Assembly (NCBI RefSeq): GCF_051401765.1
Contig: NW_027480593.1
Coordinates: 372,001 to 436,000 of the forward strand
Direction: 5' to 3'
DNA: 64,000 nt
Source: Calliopsis andreniformis
Taxonomy: Eukaryota; Arthropoda; Insecta; Hymenoptera; Andrenidae
Each line of letters begins with the position of its first letter. Position 1 is the first letter of the stretch. Positions 51,561 to 63,523 of this stretch are shown piece by piece. The notes beneath the pieces are model-generated. The model had not been told where the DNA came from and did not search any database. It saw only the letters and a list, made by a program, of their open reading frames with translations. The position numbers and the translations under genes are program-made.

Positions 51561-52599
51561 GAGTATTGAGAATTGAGGATTGAAGGGTGAGGGTTGTGTG
51601 TTGAATATTGAGGATTGAGGATTTTAGATTGAGTATTGAGGATTGAAGATTGAGGGTTGCGGATTGAGGATTCAAGATTGAGTATTGAGGATTGAGGATT
51701 GAGGATTGAAGATTGACTATTGAGGATTGAAGATTGAGGATTGTGGATTGAAGATTGAGTATTGAGGATTGAAGATTGAGGATTGAGAATTGAGGATCGA
51801 GAATTGACGATGAGGGCTGAGGGTTGAGGTTTGAGGTTTGAGGACTGAGGACTGAGGATTGAGGATTGAGAATTGAGGATTGAGGATTGTGGATTGAGGA
51901 TTGTAGATTGAGGATTGGGTATTGAGGGTTGAACATTGAGGATTGAGAATTGAGTATCGAGGATTGAGGATTGAGGATTGAAGATTGAATATTGATGATT
52001 GTAGGTTGAGGATTGAGGATTGAGGGTTGTGGATTGAGGACGCGGACTGAGGGTTGAGTATTAACGTTTGAGGTCTGAGGAATGAGGATTGAGGATTGAG
52101 AATTGAGGATTGAGGATTGAGGATTGAAGATTGAGGATTGGGTATTGAGGATTGAAGAATGAGGACTGAGGATTTAGGATTGAGGATTGAGTATTGACGA
52201 TTGAGTATTGAGGATTGAAGATTGAGGATTGAGGATTGAGGATTGAGGATTGAGGATTGAGGATTGAGGATTGGGGATTGAGGATTGAAGATTGAGGATT
52301 GAGAATTGATGAGTAAAGATTGAATATTGATGATTGAAGATTGAGGATTGGGGATTGAGGGTTGAGGATTGAGGATTGAAGATTGAGTATTGAGGATTGA
52401 AGATTGAGGATTGAGGACTGAGGATTGAGGATTGAGTATTGAGGATTGAGGATTGAGGATTGAAGATTGAGTATTGAGGATTGAAGATTGAGGATTGTGG
52501 ATTGAAGATTGAGTACTGAGGATTGAAGATTGAATATTGATGATTGAAGATTGAGGATTGAGGACTGAGGGTTGTGGATTGAGGACGACGACTGAGGGT
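51561..52599. repeat. Heptamer tract without anchors, related to 25.0-25.8 kb
   Basis: It holds no E or B core. The heptamer order from about 51,660 to 52,350 follows the interior of the 4,064-bp unit (about 25,060-25,740) with more substitutions than the main array shows. No gene is visible. Confidence 0.83.
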
Positions 52600-53582
52600 T
52601 GATTATTGATGTTTGAGGTCAGAAGATTGAGGATTGAGGATTGAGAATTGAGGATTGAGGATTGAGGATTGAAGATTGAGGATTGGGTATTGAGGATTGA
52701 AGAATGAGGACTGAGGATTTAGGATTGAGGATCGAGGATTGAAGATTGAGTATTGAGGATTGAATATTGAGGATTGAGTATTGAGGATTGAGGATTGAGG
52801 ATTGAGGATTCAGGATTGAGGATTGAGGATTGAAGATTGAGGATTGAGGATTGATGATTTAAGATTGAGTGTTGAGGATTGAAGACTAAGCATTGATGAT
52901 TGAGGATTGTGGGCTGAGGATGAGGGCTGAGGGTTGAGTATTGAGGTTTGAGGACTGAGGACTGAGGATTGAGGATTGAGAATTGAGAATTGAGGATAGA
53001 GTGTTGCAGATTGAGGATTGGGTATTGAGGATTGAGGACTGAGGATTGAAGATTGAGGATTGTGAATTGAAGATTGAGTATTGAGGATTGAAGATTGAGG
53101 ATTGAGGATTGAGGATTGAGAGTTGACGATGAGGGCTGAGGGTTGAGGATTGAGGTTTGAGGACTGAGGACTGAGGATTGAGGATTGAGTGTTGAGAATT
53201 GATGTTTGAGGATTGAGATTTGATTATTGAATATTGTGGATTGAGCATTGAACCATGATAATTCAGGATACACTATTGAGTATTAGGAATTGAGGATTGA
53301 TGGTTGAGTATTGAGGATTGGTGGTTGAGGGTTGTGTGTTGAATATTGAGGATTGAGCATTAAGGATTGAGGATTGAAGATTGAGGATTGAATATTAAGT
53401 ATTGATGATTGAAGATTGAGGATTGAGTATTGAGTGTTGAGGATTGAGGACGAGGACTGACGGTTGAGGATTGAGGTTTGAGGTCTGAGGATTGAGGATT
53501 GAGGACTGAGGATTGAGGATTGAGGATTGAGCATTGAGGATTGAAGATTGAGGACTGGGGATTGAGGATTGAAGATTGACGA
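52600..53582. repeat. About 1-kb block, copy 1 (offset 3,092 to 3,176)
   Basis: It matches 55,692-56,759. The offset changes from 3,092 to 3,176 bp because the second copy has 84 bp (12 heptamers) more near 56,000-56,090. A ruined E anchor near 53,258 reads TAATTCAGGATACAC in both copies, so it decayed before the duplication. No gene is present. Confidence 0.88.
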
Positions 53583-54754
53583 TCGAGGATTGAAGATTGA
53601 GTATTGAGGATTGAAGATTGAGGATTGAGGGTTGAGGATTGAGGATTGAGGATTGAGGATTCAGGATAGAGGATTGAGGATTGAAGATTGAGGATTGAGG
53701 ATTGATGATTAAAGATTGAGTGTTGAGGATTGAAGATTGAGGATTGATGATTGAGGATTGAGGATTTAGGATTGAGGATTGAGGATTGAGTATTCAAGGT
53801 TGAGGATTGATGATTGAGGGTTGAGGATGAGGATTGAGGATTGAGTATTGAGGACTGAGGATTGAAGATTGAGGATTGAGGATTGAGGATTAAAGACTGA
53901 GTATTGAGGATTGAAGATTGAGAATTGGGGATTGAGGATTGAACAGTGAGGACTGAGTGTTGAGTGTTGAGTGGTGAGAATTGATGTTTGTGGATAGAGA
54001 TTTGAAGATTGCAGAATGAGTATTGTGTATTGGAAACTGTGAATTGAGGATATTCCATTGAGGATTGAGGATTGTAACCTGATTGTTGAGGACTGAGGGC
54101 TGAAGATTGAGGATTCAGGGTTGAGGATTCAGAATTGAGGTTTGAGGACTGAGGATTGAGGATTGAAGATTGAGTATTGAGGATTGAGGATTGAGGATTG
54201 AAGATTGAGGATTGGGTATTGAGGATTGAACATTGAGGATTGAGGATTGAGTATCGAGGATTGAGGATTGAGGATTGAAGATTGAATATTGATGATTGTA
54301 GATTGAGGATTGAGGATTGAGGATTGAGGATTGAAGATTGAATATTGATGATTGAAGGTTGAGGATTGAGGATTGAGGGTTGTCGATTGAGGACGAGGAC
54401 TGAGGGTTGAGTATTGATGTTTGAGGTCTGAGGATTGAGGATTGAGGATTGAGAATTGAGGATTGAAGATTGAGTATTGAGGATTGCAGGTTGAGGATTG
54501 AGGATTGAGGATTGAAGATTGAGGACTTAGTGTTGAGGGTTGAGTGATGGGAATTGATGTCTGTGGATTGAGATTTGAAGATTGAAGAATGGGGATTGAG
54601 TATTGAAAACTGTGAATTGATGATATTCTATTGAGGATTGAGAATTGACAACTGATTGTTGAGGACTGATGTATGAAGATTGAGGATTCAGGATTGAGGA
54701 TTCAGGATTGAGGACGAGGACTGAGGGTTGAGTATTGATGTTTGAGGTCTGAGG
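53583..54754. repeat. Composite tract copied from two places near 21-23 kb
   Basis: About 53,583-54,130 follows 20,642-21,190 (offset 32,941). About 54,131-54,630 follows 22,561-23,060 (offset 31,570). The two sources are 1.4 kb apart in the first location, so here the intervening sequence is missing. B anchors lie at 54,041 and 54,614. After 54,630 the tract follows 26,010-26,110. No gene is present. Confidence 0.86.
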
Positions 54755-56455
54755 ATTGAGGATTGAGGATTGAGGATCGAGGATTGAGGATTGAGGATTG
54801 AAGATTGAGGATTGGGTATTGAGGATTGAACATTGAGGATTGAGGATTGAGTATCGAGGATTGAGGATTGAGGGTTGAAGATTGAATATTGATGATTGTA
54901 GATTGAGGATTGAGGATTGAAGATTGAGGATTGAGGACTGAGGATTGAGGATTGAGTATTGAGGATTGAGGATTGAGGATTGAAGATTGAGTATTGAGGT
55001 AGAAGATTGAGGATTGAGGACTGAGGATTGAGGATTGAGTATTGAGTATTGAGGATTGAAGATTCAGTATTGAGGATTGAAGATTGAGGATTGTGGATTG
55101 AAGATTGAGTATTGAGGATTGAAGATTGAGGATTGAGGATTGAGGATTGAGAATTGACGATGAGGGCTGCGGGTTGAGGGTTGAGGTTTGAGGACTGAGG
55201 ACTGAGAATTGAGGATTGAGAATTGAGGATTGAGGATTGAGGATTGAGGATTGAAGATTGAGGATTGGGTATTGAGGATTGAACATTGAGGATTGAGGAT
55301 TGAGGATCGAGGATTGTGGGTTGAGGATTGAAGATTGAATATTGATGATTGAAGATTGAGGATTGAGGACTGAGGGTTGTGGATTGAGGACGAGGACTGA
55401 GGGTTGATTATTGATGTTTGAGGTCAGAAGATTGAGGATTGAGGATTGAGAATCGAGGATTGAGGATTGAGGATTGAAGATTGAGGATTGGGTATTGAGG
55501 ATTGAAGAATGAGGACTGAGGATTTAGGATTGAGGATCGAGGATTGAAGATTGAGTATTGAGGTTTGAATATTGAGGATTGCGGACTGAGGGCTGAAGAT
55601 TGAGGATTCAGTGTTGAGGATTCAGAATTGAGGTTTGAGGACTGAGGATTGAGTATTGAGGATTGAAGATTGAGTATTGAGGATTGAAGATTGATTATTG
55701 ATGTTTGAGGTCAGAAGATTGAGGATTGAGGATTGAGAATTGAGGATTGAGGATTGAGGATTGAAGATTGAGGATTGGGTATTGAGGATTGAAGAATGAG
55801 GACTGAGGATTTAGGATTGAGGATCGAGGATTGAAGATTGAGTATTGAGGATTGAATATTGAGGATTGAGGATTGAGGATTGAGGATTGAGGATTGAGGA
55901 TTCAGGATTGAGGATTGAGGATTGAAGATTGAGGATTGAGGATTGATGATTAAAGATTGAGTGTAGAGGATTGAAGACTGAGCATTGATGATTGAGGATT
56001 GAGGATTGAGGATTGAGGATTGAGGATTGAGTAGTGAAGGTTGAGGATTGAAGATTGAGGATTGAGGATTGAGGATTGAGGATTGTGGGCTGAGGATGAG
56101 GGCTGAGGGTTGAGTATTGAGGTTTGAGAACTGAGGACTGAGGATTGAGGATTGAGAATTGAGAATTGAGGATAGAGTGTTGCAGATTGAGGATTGGGTA
56201 TTGAGGATTGAGGATTGAGGATTGAAGATTGAGGATTGTGAATTGAAGATTGAGTATTGAGGATTGAAGATTGAGGATTGAGGATTGAGGATTGAGAGTT
56301 GACGATGAGGGCTGAGGGTTGAGGATTGAGGTTTGAGGACTGAGGACTGAGGATTGAGGATTGAGTGTTGAGAATTGATGTTTGAGGATTGAGATTTGAT
56401 TATTGAATATTGTGGATTGAGCATTGAACCATGATAATTCAGGATACACTATTGA
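54755..56455. repeat. 1.7-kb copy of 43.2-44.9 kb with a ruined E anchor
   Basis: The match to about 43,185-44,885 is at a constant offset of 11,570 bp through many markers (TGAGGATCGA at 54,771 and 43,201; TTTAGGATTG at 55,811 and 44,241; GATTGTGGGC at 56,081 and 44,511). At the right end the partner's E anchor (GAATTC at 44,865) corresponds here to TAATTC at 56,435, with TACACT in place of TATTCT. No gene is present. Confidence 0.89.
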
Positions 56456-56759
56456 GTATTAGGAATTGAGGATTGATGGTTGAGTATTGAGGATTGGTGG
56501 TTGAGGGTTGTGTGTTGAATATTGAGGATTGAGCATTGAGGCTTGAGGATTGAAGATTGAGGATTGAATATTGAGTATTGATGATTGAAGATTGAGGATT
56601 GAGGATTGAGTGTTGAGGATTGAGGACGAGGACTGACGGTTGAGGATTGATGTTTGAGGTCTGAGGATTGAGGATTGAGGACTGAGGATTGAGGATTGAG
56701 GGTTGAGCATTGAGGATTGAAGATTGAGGACTGGGGATTGAGGATTGAAGATTGACGAT
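55692..56759. repeat. About 1-kb block, copy 2 (offset 3,092 to 3,176)
   Basis: This is the partner of 52,600-53,582. It overlaps the right part of the preceding entry because the same stretch belongs to two duplications. It keeps the 12 heptamers that the first copy lacks. The ruined E anchor and the following TTAGGAATTG are shared by both copies. Confidence 0.87.
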
Positions 56760-57370
56760 TGAGGATTGTGGATTGAGGATTGAGGATTGAACGTTGAGGA
56801 CTGAGTGTTGAGGGTTGAGTGATGAGAATTGATGTTTGTGGATAGAGGTTTGAAGAATGCAGATTGAGTATTGAGTATTGAAAACTGTGAATTGAGGATA
56901 TTCTATTGAGGGTTCAGGGTTGACAGCTGATTGTTGAGGACTGAGGGCTGAAGATTGAGGATTCAGGATTGAGGATTCAGAATTGAGGTTTGAGGACTGA
57001 GGATTGAGGATTGAAGATTGATTATCGAGGATTGAAGATTGAGGATTGAGGATTGAGGATTTAGGATTGATTATGAGGGCTGAGGGTTGAGTATTGAGGT
57101 TTGAGGACTGAGGACTGAGGATTGAGGATTGAGAATTGAGGATTGAGGATTGAGTGTTGAAGATTGAGTATTGAGGATTGAAGATTGAGGATTGAGGATT
57201 GAGGATTGAGGATTGAGGATGAGGGCTGAGGGTTGAGGGTTGAGGTATAAGGACTGAGGACTGAGGATTGAGGACTGAGAATTGAGGATTGAGGATTGAG
57301 GATTGAAGATTGAGGATTGGGTATTGAGGATTGAAGAATGAGGATTGAGGATTGAGGATTGAGGATAGAG
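56760..57370. repeat. B-rich heptamer tract
   Basis: A B anchor starts at 56,889 and is followed by TTGACAGCTGATTG. The rest is variant heptamers with GATGAGGGCTG slips near 57,070 and 57,220. I see no gene or other element. Confidence 0.84.
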
Positions 57371-57850
57371 GATTGAAGATTGAGTATTGAGGTAGAAGAT
57401 TGAGGATTGAGGACTGAGGATTGAGGATTGAGTATTGAGGATTGAGGATTGAGGATTGAAGATTGAGTATTGAGGATTGAAGATTGAGGATTGGGTATTG
57501 AGGATTGAGGATTGGGGATTGAGGATCTAGGATTGAGGATCGAGGATTGAAGATTGAGTATTGAGGATTGAAGATTGAGGATTGAGGATTGAGGATTGAG
57601 GACTGAGGATTGAAGATTGAGGATTGAGGATTAAAGATTGAGTATTGAGGATTGAAAATTGAGAATTGAGGATTGAGGATTGAACATTGAGGACTGAGTG
57701 TTGAGTGTTGAGTGGTGAGTATTGATGTTTGTGAATAGAGATTTGAAGGTCGCAGAATGAGTATTGTGTATTGGAAACTGTGAATTGAGGATATTCCATT
57801 GAGGATTGAGGTTTGTAACCTGATTGTTGAGGACTGAGGGCTGAAGATTG
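57371..57850. repeat. Block repeated at the right edge, copy 1 (offset 6,153)
   Basis: It matches 63,524-64,000 at a constant offset of 6,153 bp, exactly 879 heptamers. Shared markers are GGTAGAAG at 57,391 and 63,544, GATCTAGG at 57,524 and 63,677, and B at 57,782 and 63,935. Both copies share the rare GTGAATAGAG and GGTCGCAG changes. No gene is present. Confidence 0.9.
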
Positions 57851-58918
57851 AGGATTCAGGGTTGAGGATTCAGAATTGAGGTTTGAGGACTGAGGATTGA
57901 GGATTGAGGATTGAAGATTGAGTATTGAGGATTGAAGATTGAGGATTGAGGATTGAGGATTGAGGATTGAGGATGAGGGCTGAGGGTTGAGGATTGAGGT
58001 TTAAGGACTGAGGACTGAGGATTGAGGATTGAGGATTGAGTATTGAGGACTGAGGATTGAAGATTGAGGATTGAGGATTGAGGATTAAAGATTGAGTATT
58101 GAGGATTGAAGATTGAGAATTGAGGATTGAGGATTGAACATTGAGGACTGAGTGTTGAGGGTTGAGTGGTGAGAATTGATGTTTGTGGATAGAGATTTGA
58201 AGATTGCAGAATGAGTATTGTGTATTGAAAACTGTGAATTGAGGATATTCCATTGAGGATTGAGGATTGTAACCTGATTGTTGAGGACTGAGGGCTGAAA
58301 TTGAGGATTCAGGGTTGAGGATTCAGAATTGGGGTTTGAGGACTGAGGATTGAGGATTGAGGATTGAAGATTGAGTATTGAGGATTGAAGATTGAGGATT
58401 GAGGATTGAGGATTGAGGATTGAGGATGAGGGCTGAGGGTTGAGGATTGAGGTTTAAGGACTGAGGACTGAGGATTGAGGATTGAGAATTGAGGATTGAG
58501 GATTGAGGATTGAAGATTGAGGATTGGGTATTGAGGATTGAAGAATGACGATTGAGGATTGAGGATTGAGGATAGAGGATTGAAGATTGAGTATTGAGGA
58601 TTGAAGATTGACGATTGACGATTGTGTGTTGAAGATTGAGTATTGAACACTGAGGACTGAGTGTTGAGGGTTCAGTGATGAGAATGGATGTTTGTGGATA
58701 GAGGTTTGAAGATTGCAGATTGAGTATTGAGTATTGAAATCTGTGAATTGAGGATATTCTATTGAGGATTGAGGATTGTCAACTGATAGCTGAGGACTGA
58801 GGCCTGAAGATTGAGGATTCAGGATTGAGGATTCAGAATTGAGGTTTGAAGACTGAGGATTGAGGATTGAAGAATGATTATTGAGGATTGAGGGTTGAGA
58901 ATTGAGGATTGAGGATTG
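57851..58918. repeat. 1-kb block, copy 1 (offset about 3,940)
   Basis: From about 57,960 it matches 61,885-62,858. The offset is 3,925 bp at GGTTTAAGG (57,998 and 61,923) and 3,940 bp from about 58,309 on, so the copies differ by small insertions or deletions. B anchors lie at 58,236 and 58,745 here, and at 62,161 and 62,685 in the partner. No gene is present. Confidence 0.87.
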
Positions 58919-61884
58919 AGGAATGAGGATTGTGGATTGGGTAATGAGGATTGAAGAATGAGGATTGAGAATTGAGGATTGAGGATTGAGGATTGAAGAT
59001 TGAGTATTGAGGATTGAAGATTGAGGATTGAGGACTGAGGATTGAGGATTGAGTATTGAGGATTGAGGATTGAGGATTAAACATTGAGTATTGAGGATTG
59101 AAGATTGAGGATTGTGGATTGAAGATTGAGTATTGAGGATTGAAGATTGAGGATTGAGGATTGAGGGTTGAGGTTTGAGGACGAGGGCTGAGGGTTGAGG
59201 ATTGAGGTTTGAGGACAGAGAATTGAGGATTGAGGATTGAGAATTGATAATTGAGGATTGAGGATTGAAGATTTAGGATTGGGTATTGAGGATTGAGGAT
59301 TGGGGATTGAGGATCTAGTATTGGAGATTGATTATTTAGGATTCAAGATAGAGGGTTGAGGATTGAGGATTGAGGTTTGAGAATTGAGAATTGAGAATGA
59401 GGACTGAGGTTTGAGGATTGAGGATTGAGGAATGAGGATTGAGTGTTGAAGATTCAGTATTGAGGATTGAAGATAGAGAATTGAGGATTGAGGATTTAAC
59501 ATTGAGGTCTGAGTGTTGAGGGTTGAGTGATGAGAATTGACGTTTGTGGATAGAGATATGCAGATTCGAAGATTGCAGATTGAGTATTGAGTATTGAAGA
59601 CTGTGAGTTGAGGGTATTCTATTGAGGATTGATGATTGGCAACTGATTGTTGAGGACTGAGGGCTGAAGATTTAGGATTCAGGATTGAGGATTCAGAATT
59701 GAGGTTTGAGGACTGAGGATTGAGGATTGAAGATTGAGTATTGAGGATTGAGGACTGAGGATTGAGGATTGAGGATTGAGGATTGAGGATTGAAGATTGA
59801 GTATTGAGGATTGAAGAGTGAGGATTGAGGACTGAGGATTGAGGATTGAGTATTGAGGATTGAGGATTGAGGATTGAAGATTGAGTATTGAGGATTGAAG
59901 ATTGAGGATTGTGGATTGAAGATTGAGTATTGAGGATTGAAGAATGAGGATTGTGAATTGAGGATTGAGAATTGACGATGAGGGCTGAAGGTTGAGGATT
60001 GAGGTTTGAGGACTGAGGACTGAGGATTGAGGATTGAGAATTGAGGATTGAGGATTGAGGATTGAGGATTGAGGATTGAAGATTGAGGATTGGGTATTGA
60101 GGATTGAACATTGAGGATTGAGGATTGAGTATCGAGGATTGAGGATTGAGGATTGAAGATTGAATATTGATGATTGTAGATTGAGGATTGAGGATTGAAG
60201 ATTGAGGATTGAGGACTGAGGATTGAGGATTGAGTATTGAGGATTGAGGATTGAGGATTGAAGATTGAGTATTGAGGTAGAAGATTGAGGATTGAGGATT
60301 GAGGATTGAGGATTGAGAATTGAGAATTGAGGATGAGGACTGAGGTTTGAGGATTGAGGTTTGAGGATTGAGGATTGAGTGTTGAAGATTCAGTATTGAG
60401 GATTCAAGAGAGAGAATTGAGGATTGAGGATTTAACATTGAGGTCTGAGTGTTGAGGGTTGAGAGATGAGAATTGACGTTTGTGGATAGAGATATGCAGA
60501 TTCGAAGATTGCAGATTGAGTGTTGAGTATTGAAGACTGTGAATTGAGGATATTCTGTTGAGGATTGATGATAGCCAACTGATTGTTGAGGACTGAGGGC
60601 TGAAGATTTGGGATTCAGGATTGAGGATTCAGAATTGAGGTTTGAGGACTGAGGATTGAGGATTGAAGATTGAGTATTGAGGTTTGAGGATTGAGGATTG
60701 AGGATTGAGGATTGAGGATTGAGGATTGAAGATTGAGTATTGAGGATTGAAGAGTGAGGATTGAGGACTGAGGGCTGAAGATTGAGGATTCAGGGTTGGG
60801 GATTCAGAATTGAGGTTTGAGGACTGAGGATTGAGGATTGAGGATTGAAGATTGAGTATTGAGGATTGAAGATTGAGGATTGAGGATTGAGGATTGAGGA
60901 TTGAGGATTGAGGATGAGGGCTGAGGGTTGAGGATTGAGGTTTAAGGACTGAGGACTGAGGATTGAGGATTGAGAATTGAGGATTGAGGATTGAGAATCG
61001 AAGATTGTGGATTGGGTATTGAGGATTGAAGAATGAGGATTGAGGATTGAGGATTGAGGATAGAGGATTGAAGGTTGAGTATTGAGGATTGAAGATTGAC
61101 GATTGAGGATTGTGCGTTGAAGATTGTGTATTGAACATTGAGGACTGAGTGTTGAGGGTTCAGTGATGAGAATTGATGTTTGTGGATAGAGGTTTGAAGA
61201 TTGCAGATTGAGTATTGAGTAATGAAAACTGTGAATTGAGGATATTCTATTGAGGATTGAGGATTGTCAACTGATTGCTGAGGACTGAGGCCTGAAGATT
61301 GAGGATTCAGGATTGAGGATTCAGAATTGAGGTTTGAAGACTGAGGATTGAGGATTGAAGAATGATTATTGAGGATTGAGGGTTGAGAATTGAGGATTGA
61401 GGGTTGAGGATCGAGAATTGAATATTGAGGATTGAGGATTGGGGATAGGATATTGTGGATTGAGTATTGAGGGTTGAGGATTGAGGATTGAAGATTGAGT
61501 ATTGAGGTAGAAGATTGAGGATTGAGGACTGAGGGTTGAGGATTGAGGTTTGAGGACAGAGAATTGATGATTGAGGATTGAGAATTGATAATTGAGTATT
61601 GAGGATTGAAGATTTAGGATTGGGTATTGAGGATTGAACATTGAGGATTGAGGATTGAGTATCGAGGATTGAGGATTGAGGATTGAAGATTGAATATTGA
61701 TGATTGTAGATTGAGGATTGAGGATTGAAGATTGAGGATTGAGAACTGAGGATTGAGGATTGAGTATTGAGGATTGAGGATTGAGGATTGAAGATTGAGT
61801 ATTGAGGTAGAAGATTGAGGATTGAGGACTGAGGATTGAGGATTGAGTATTGAGAATTGAGGATTGAGGATTGAGGATTGAGGA
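58919..61884. repeat. B-rich mosaic tract
   Basis: B anchors lie at 59,605 (degenerate, GAGTTGAGGGTATTC), 60,541 and 61,233. A GATCTAG marker at 59,312 heads a stretch ordered like 38,618-39,000 and 22,177-22,560. GTATCGAGG markers are at about 60,129 and 61,648. About 60,770-61,370 repeats the order of 58,280-58,890. Everything is in heptamer register; no gene is visible. A 368-residue - strand frame (59,332-60,438) is a shadow. Confidence 0.86.
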
Positions 61885-62858
61885 TTGAGGATTGAGGATG
61901 CGGGCTGAGGGTTGAGGATTGAGGTTTAAGGACTGAGGACTGAGGATTGAGGATTGAGGATTGAGTATTGAGGACTGAGGATTGAAGATTGAGGATTGAG
62001 GATTGAGGATTAAAGATTGAGCATTGAGGATTGAAGATTGAGAATTGAGGATTGAGGATTGAACATTGAGGACTGAGTGTTGAGGGTTGACTGGTGAGAA
62101 TTGATGTTTGTGGATAGAGATTTGAAGATTGCAGAATGAGTATTGTGTATTGAAAACTGTGAATTGAGGATATTCTATTGAGGATTGAGGATTGTAACCT
62201 GATTGTTGAGGACTGAGGGCTGAAGATTGAGGATTCAGGGTTGAGGATTCAGAATTGAGGTTTGAGGACTGAGGATTGATGATTGAGGATTGAAGATTGA
62301 GTATTGAGGATTGAAGATTGAGGATTGAGGATTGAGGATTGAGGATTGAGGATTGAGGATTGAGGATGAGGGCTGAGGGTTGAGGATTGAGGTTTAAGGA
62401 CTGAGGACTGAGGATTGAGGATTGAGAATTGAGGATTGAGGATTGAGGATTGAAGATTGAGGATTGGGTATTGAGGATTGAAGAATGACGATTGAGGATT
62501 GAGGATTGAGGATAGAGGATTGAAGATTGAGTATTGAGGATTGACGATTGACGATTGAGGATTGTGGGTTGAAGATTGAGTATTGAACACTGAGGACTGA
62601 GTGTTGAGGGTTCAGTGATGAGAACGGATGTTTGTGGATAGAGGTTTCAAGATTGCAGATTGAGTATTGAGTATTGAAAACTGTGAATTGAGGATATTCT
62701 ATTGAGGATTGAGGATTGTCAACTGATAGCTGAGGACTGAGGCCTGAAGATTGAGGATTCAGGATTGAGGATTCAGAATTGAGGTTTGAAGACTGAGGAT
62801 TGAGGATTGAAGAATGATTATTGAGGATTGAGGGTTGAGAATTGAGGATTGAGGATTG
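61885..62858. repeat. 1-kb block, copy 2 (offset about 3,940)
   Basis: This is the partner of 57,960-58,918, with B anchors at 62,161 and 62,685. The two copies part just after GAATTGAGGATTGAGG, near 58,919 and 62,859. No gene is present. Confidence 0.87.
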
Positions 62859-63523
62859 AGGATTGAGGATTGAGGATTGAGGATTGAAGATTGAGGATTG
62901 GGTATTGAGGATTGAACATTGAGGATTGAGGATTGAGTATCGAGGATTGAGGATTGAGGATTGAAGATTGAATATTGATGATTGTAGATTGAGGATTGAG
63001 GATTGAAGATTGAGGGTTGAGGACTGAGGATTGAGGATTGAGTATTGAGGATTGAGGATCGAGGATTGAAGATTGAGTATTGAGGTAGAAGATTGAGGAT
63101 TGAGGACTGAGGATTGAGGATTGAGTATTGAGGATTGAGGATTGAGGATTGAAGATTCAGTATTGAGGATTGAAGATTGAGGATTGTGGATTGAAGACTG
63201 AGTATTGAGGATTGAAGATTGAGGATTGAGGATTGAGGATTGAGAATTGACGATGAGGGCTGCGGGTTGAGGGTTGAGGTTTGAGGACTGAGGACTGAGA
63301 ATTGAGGAATGAGAATTGAGGATTGAGGATTGAGGATTGAGGATTGAAGATTGAGGATTGGGTATTGAGGATTGAACATTGAGGACTGAGGATTGAGGAT
63401 CGAGGATTGTGGGTTGAGGATTGAAGATTGAATATTGATGATTGAAGATTGAGGATTGAGGATTGAAGATTGAGGATTGAGAACTGAGGATTGAGGATTG
63501 AGTATTGAGGATTGAGGATTGAG
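62859..63523. repeat. Heptamer tract related to the 4,064-bp unit interior
   Basis: It carries GTATCGAGG at about 62,937 and the GGTAGAAG slip near 63,084, in the order seen at 24,491-24,800. A GCGGGTTGAGG string follows near 63,262. No gene is visible. Confidence 0.84.
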
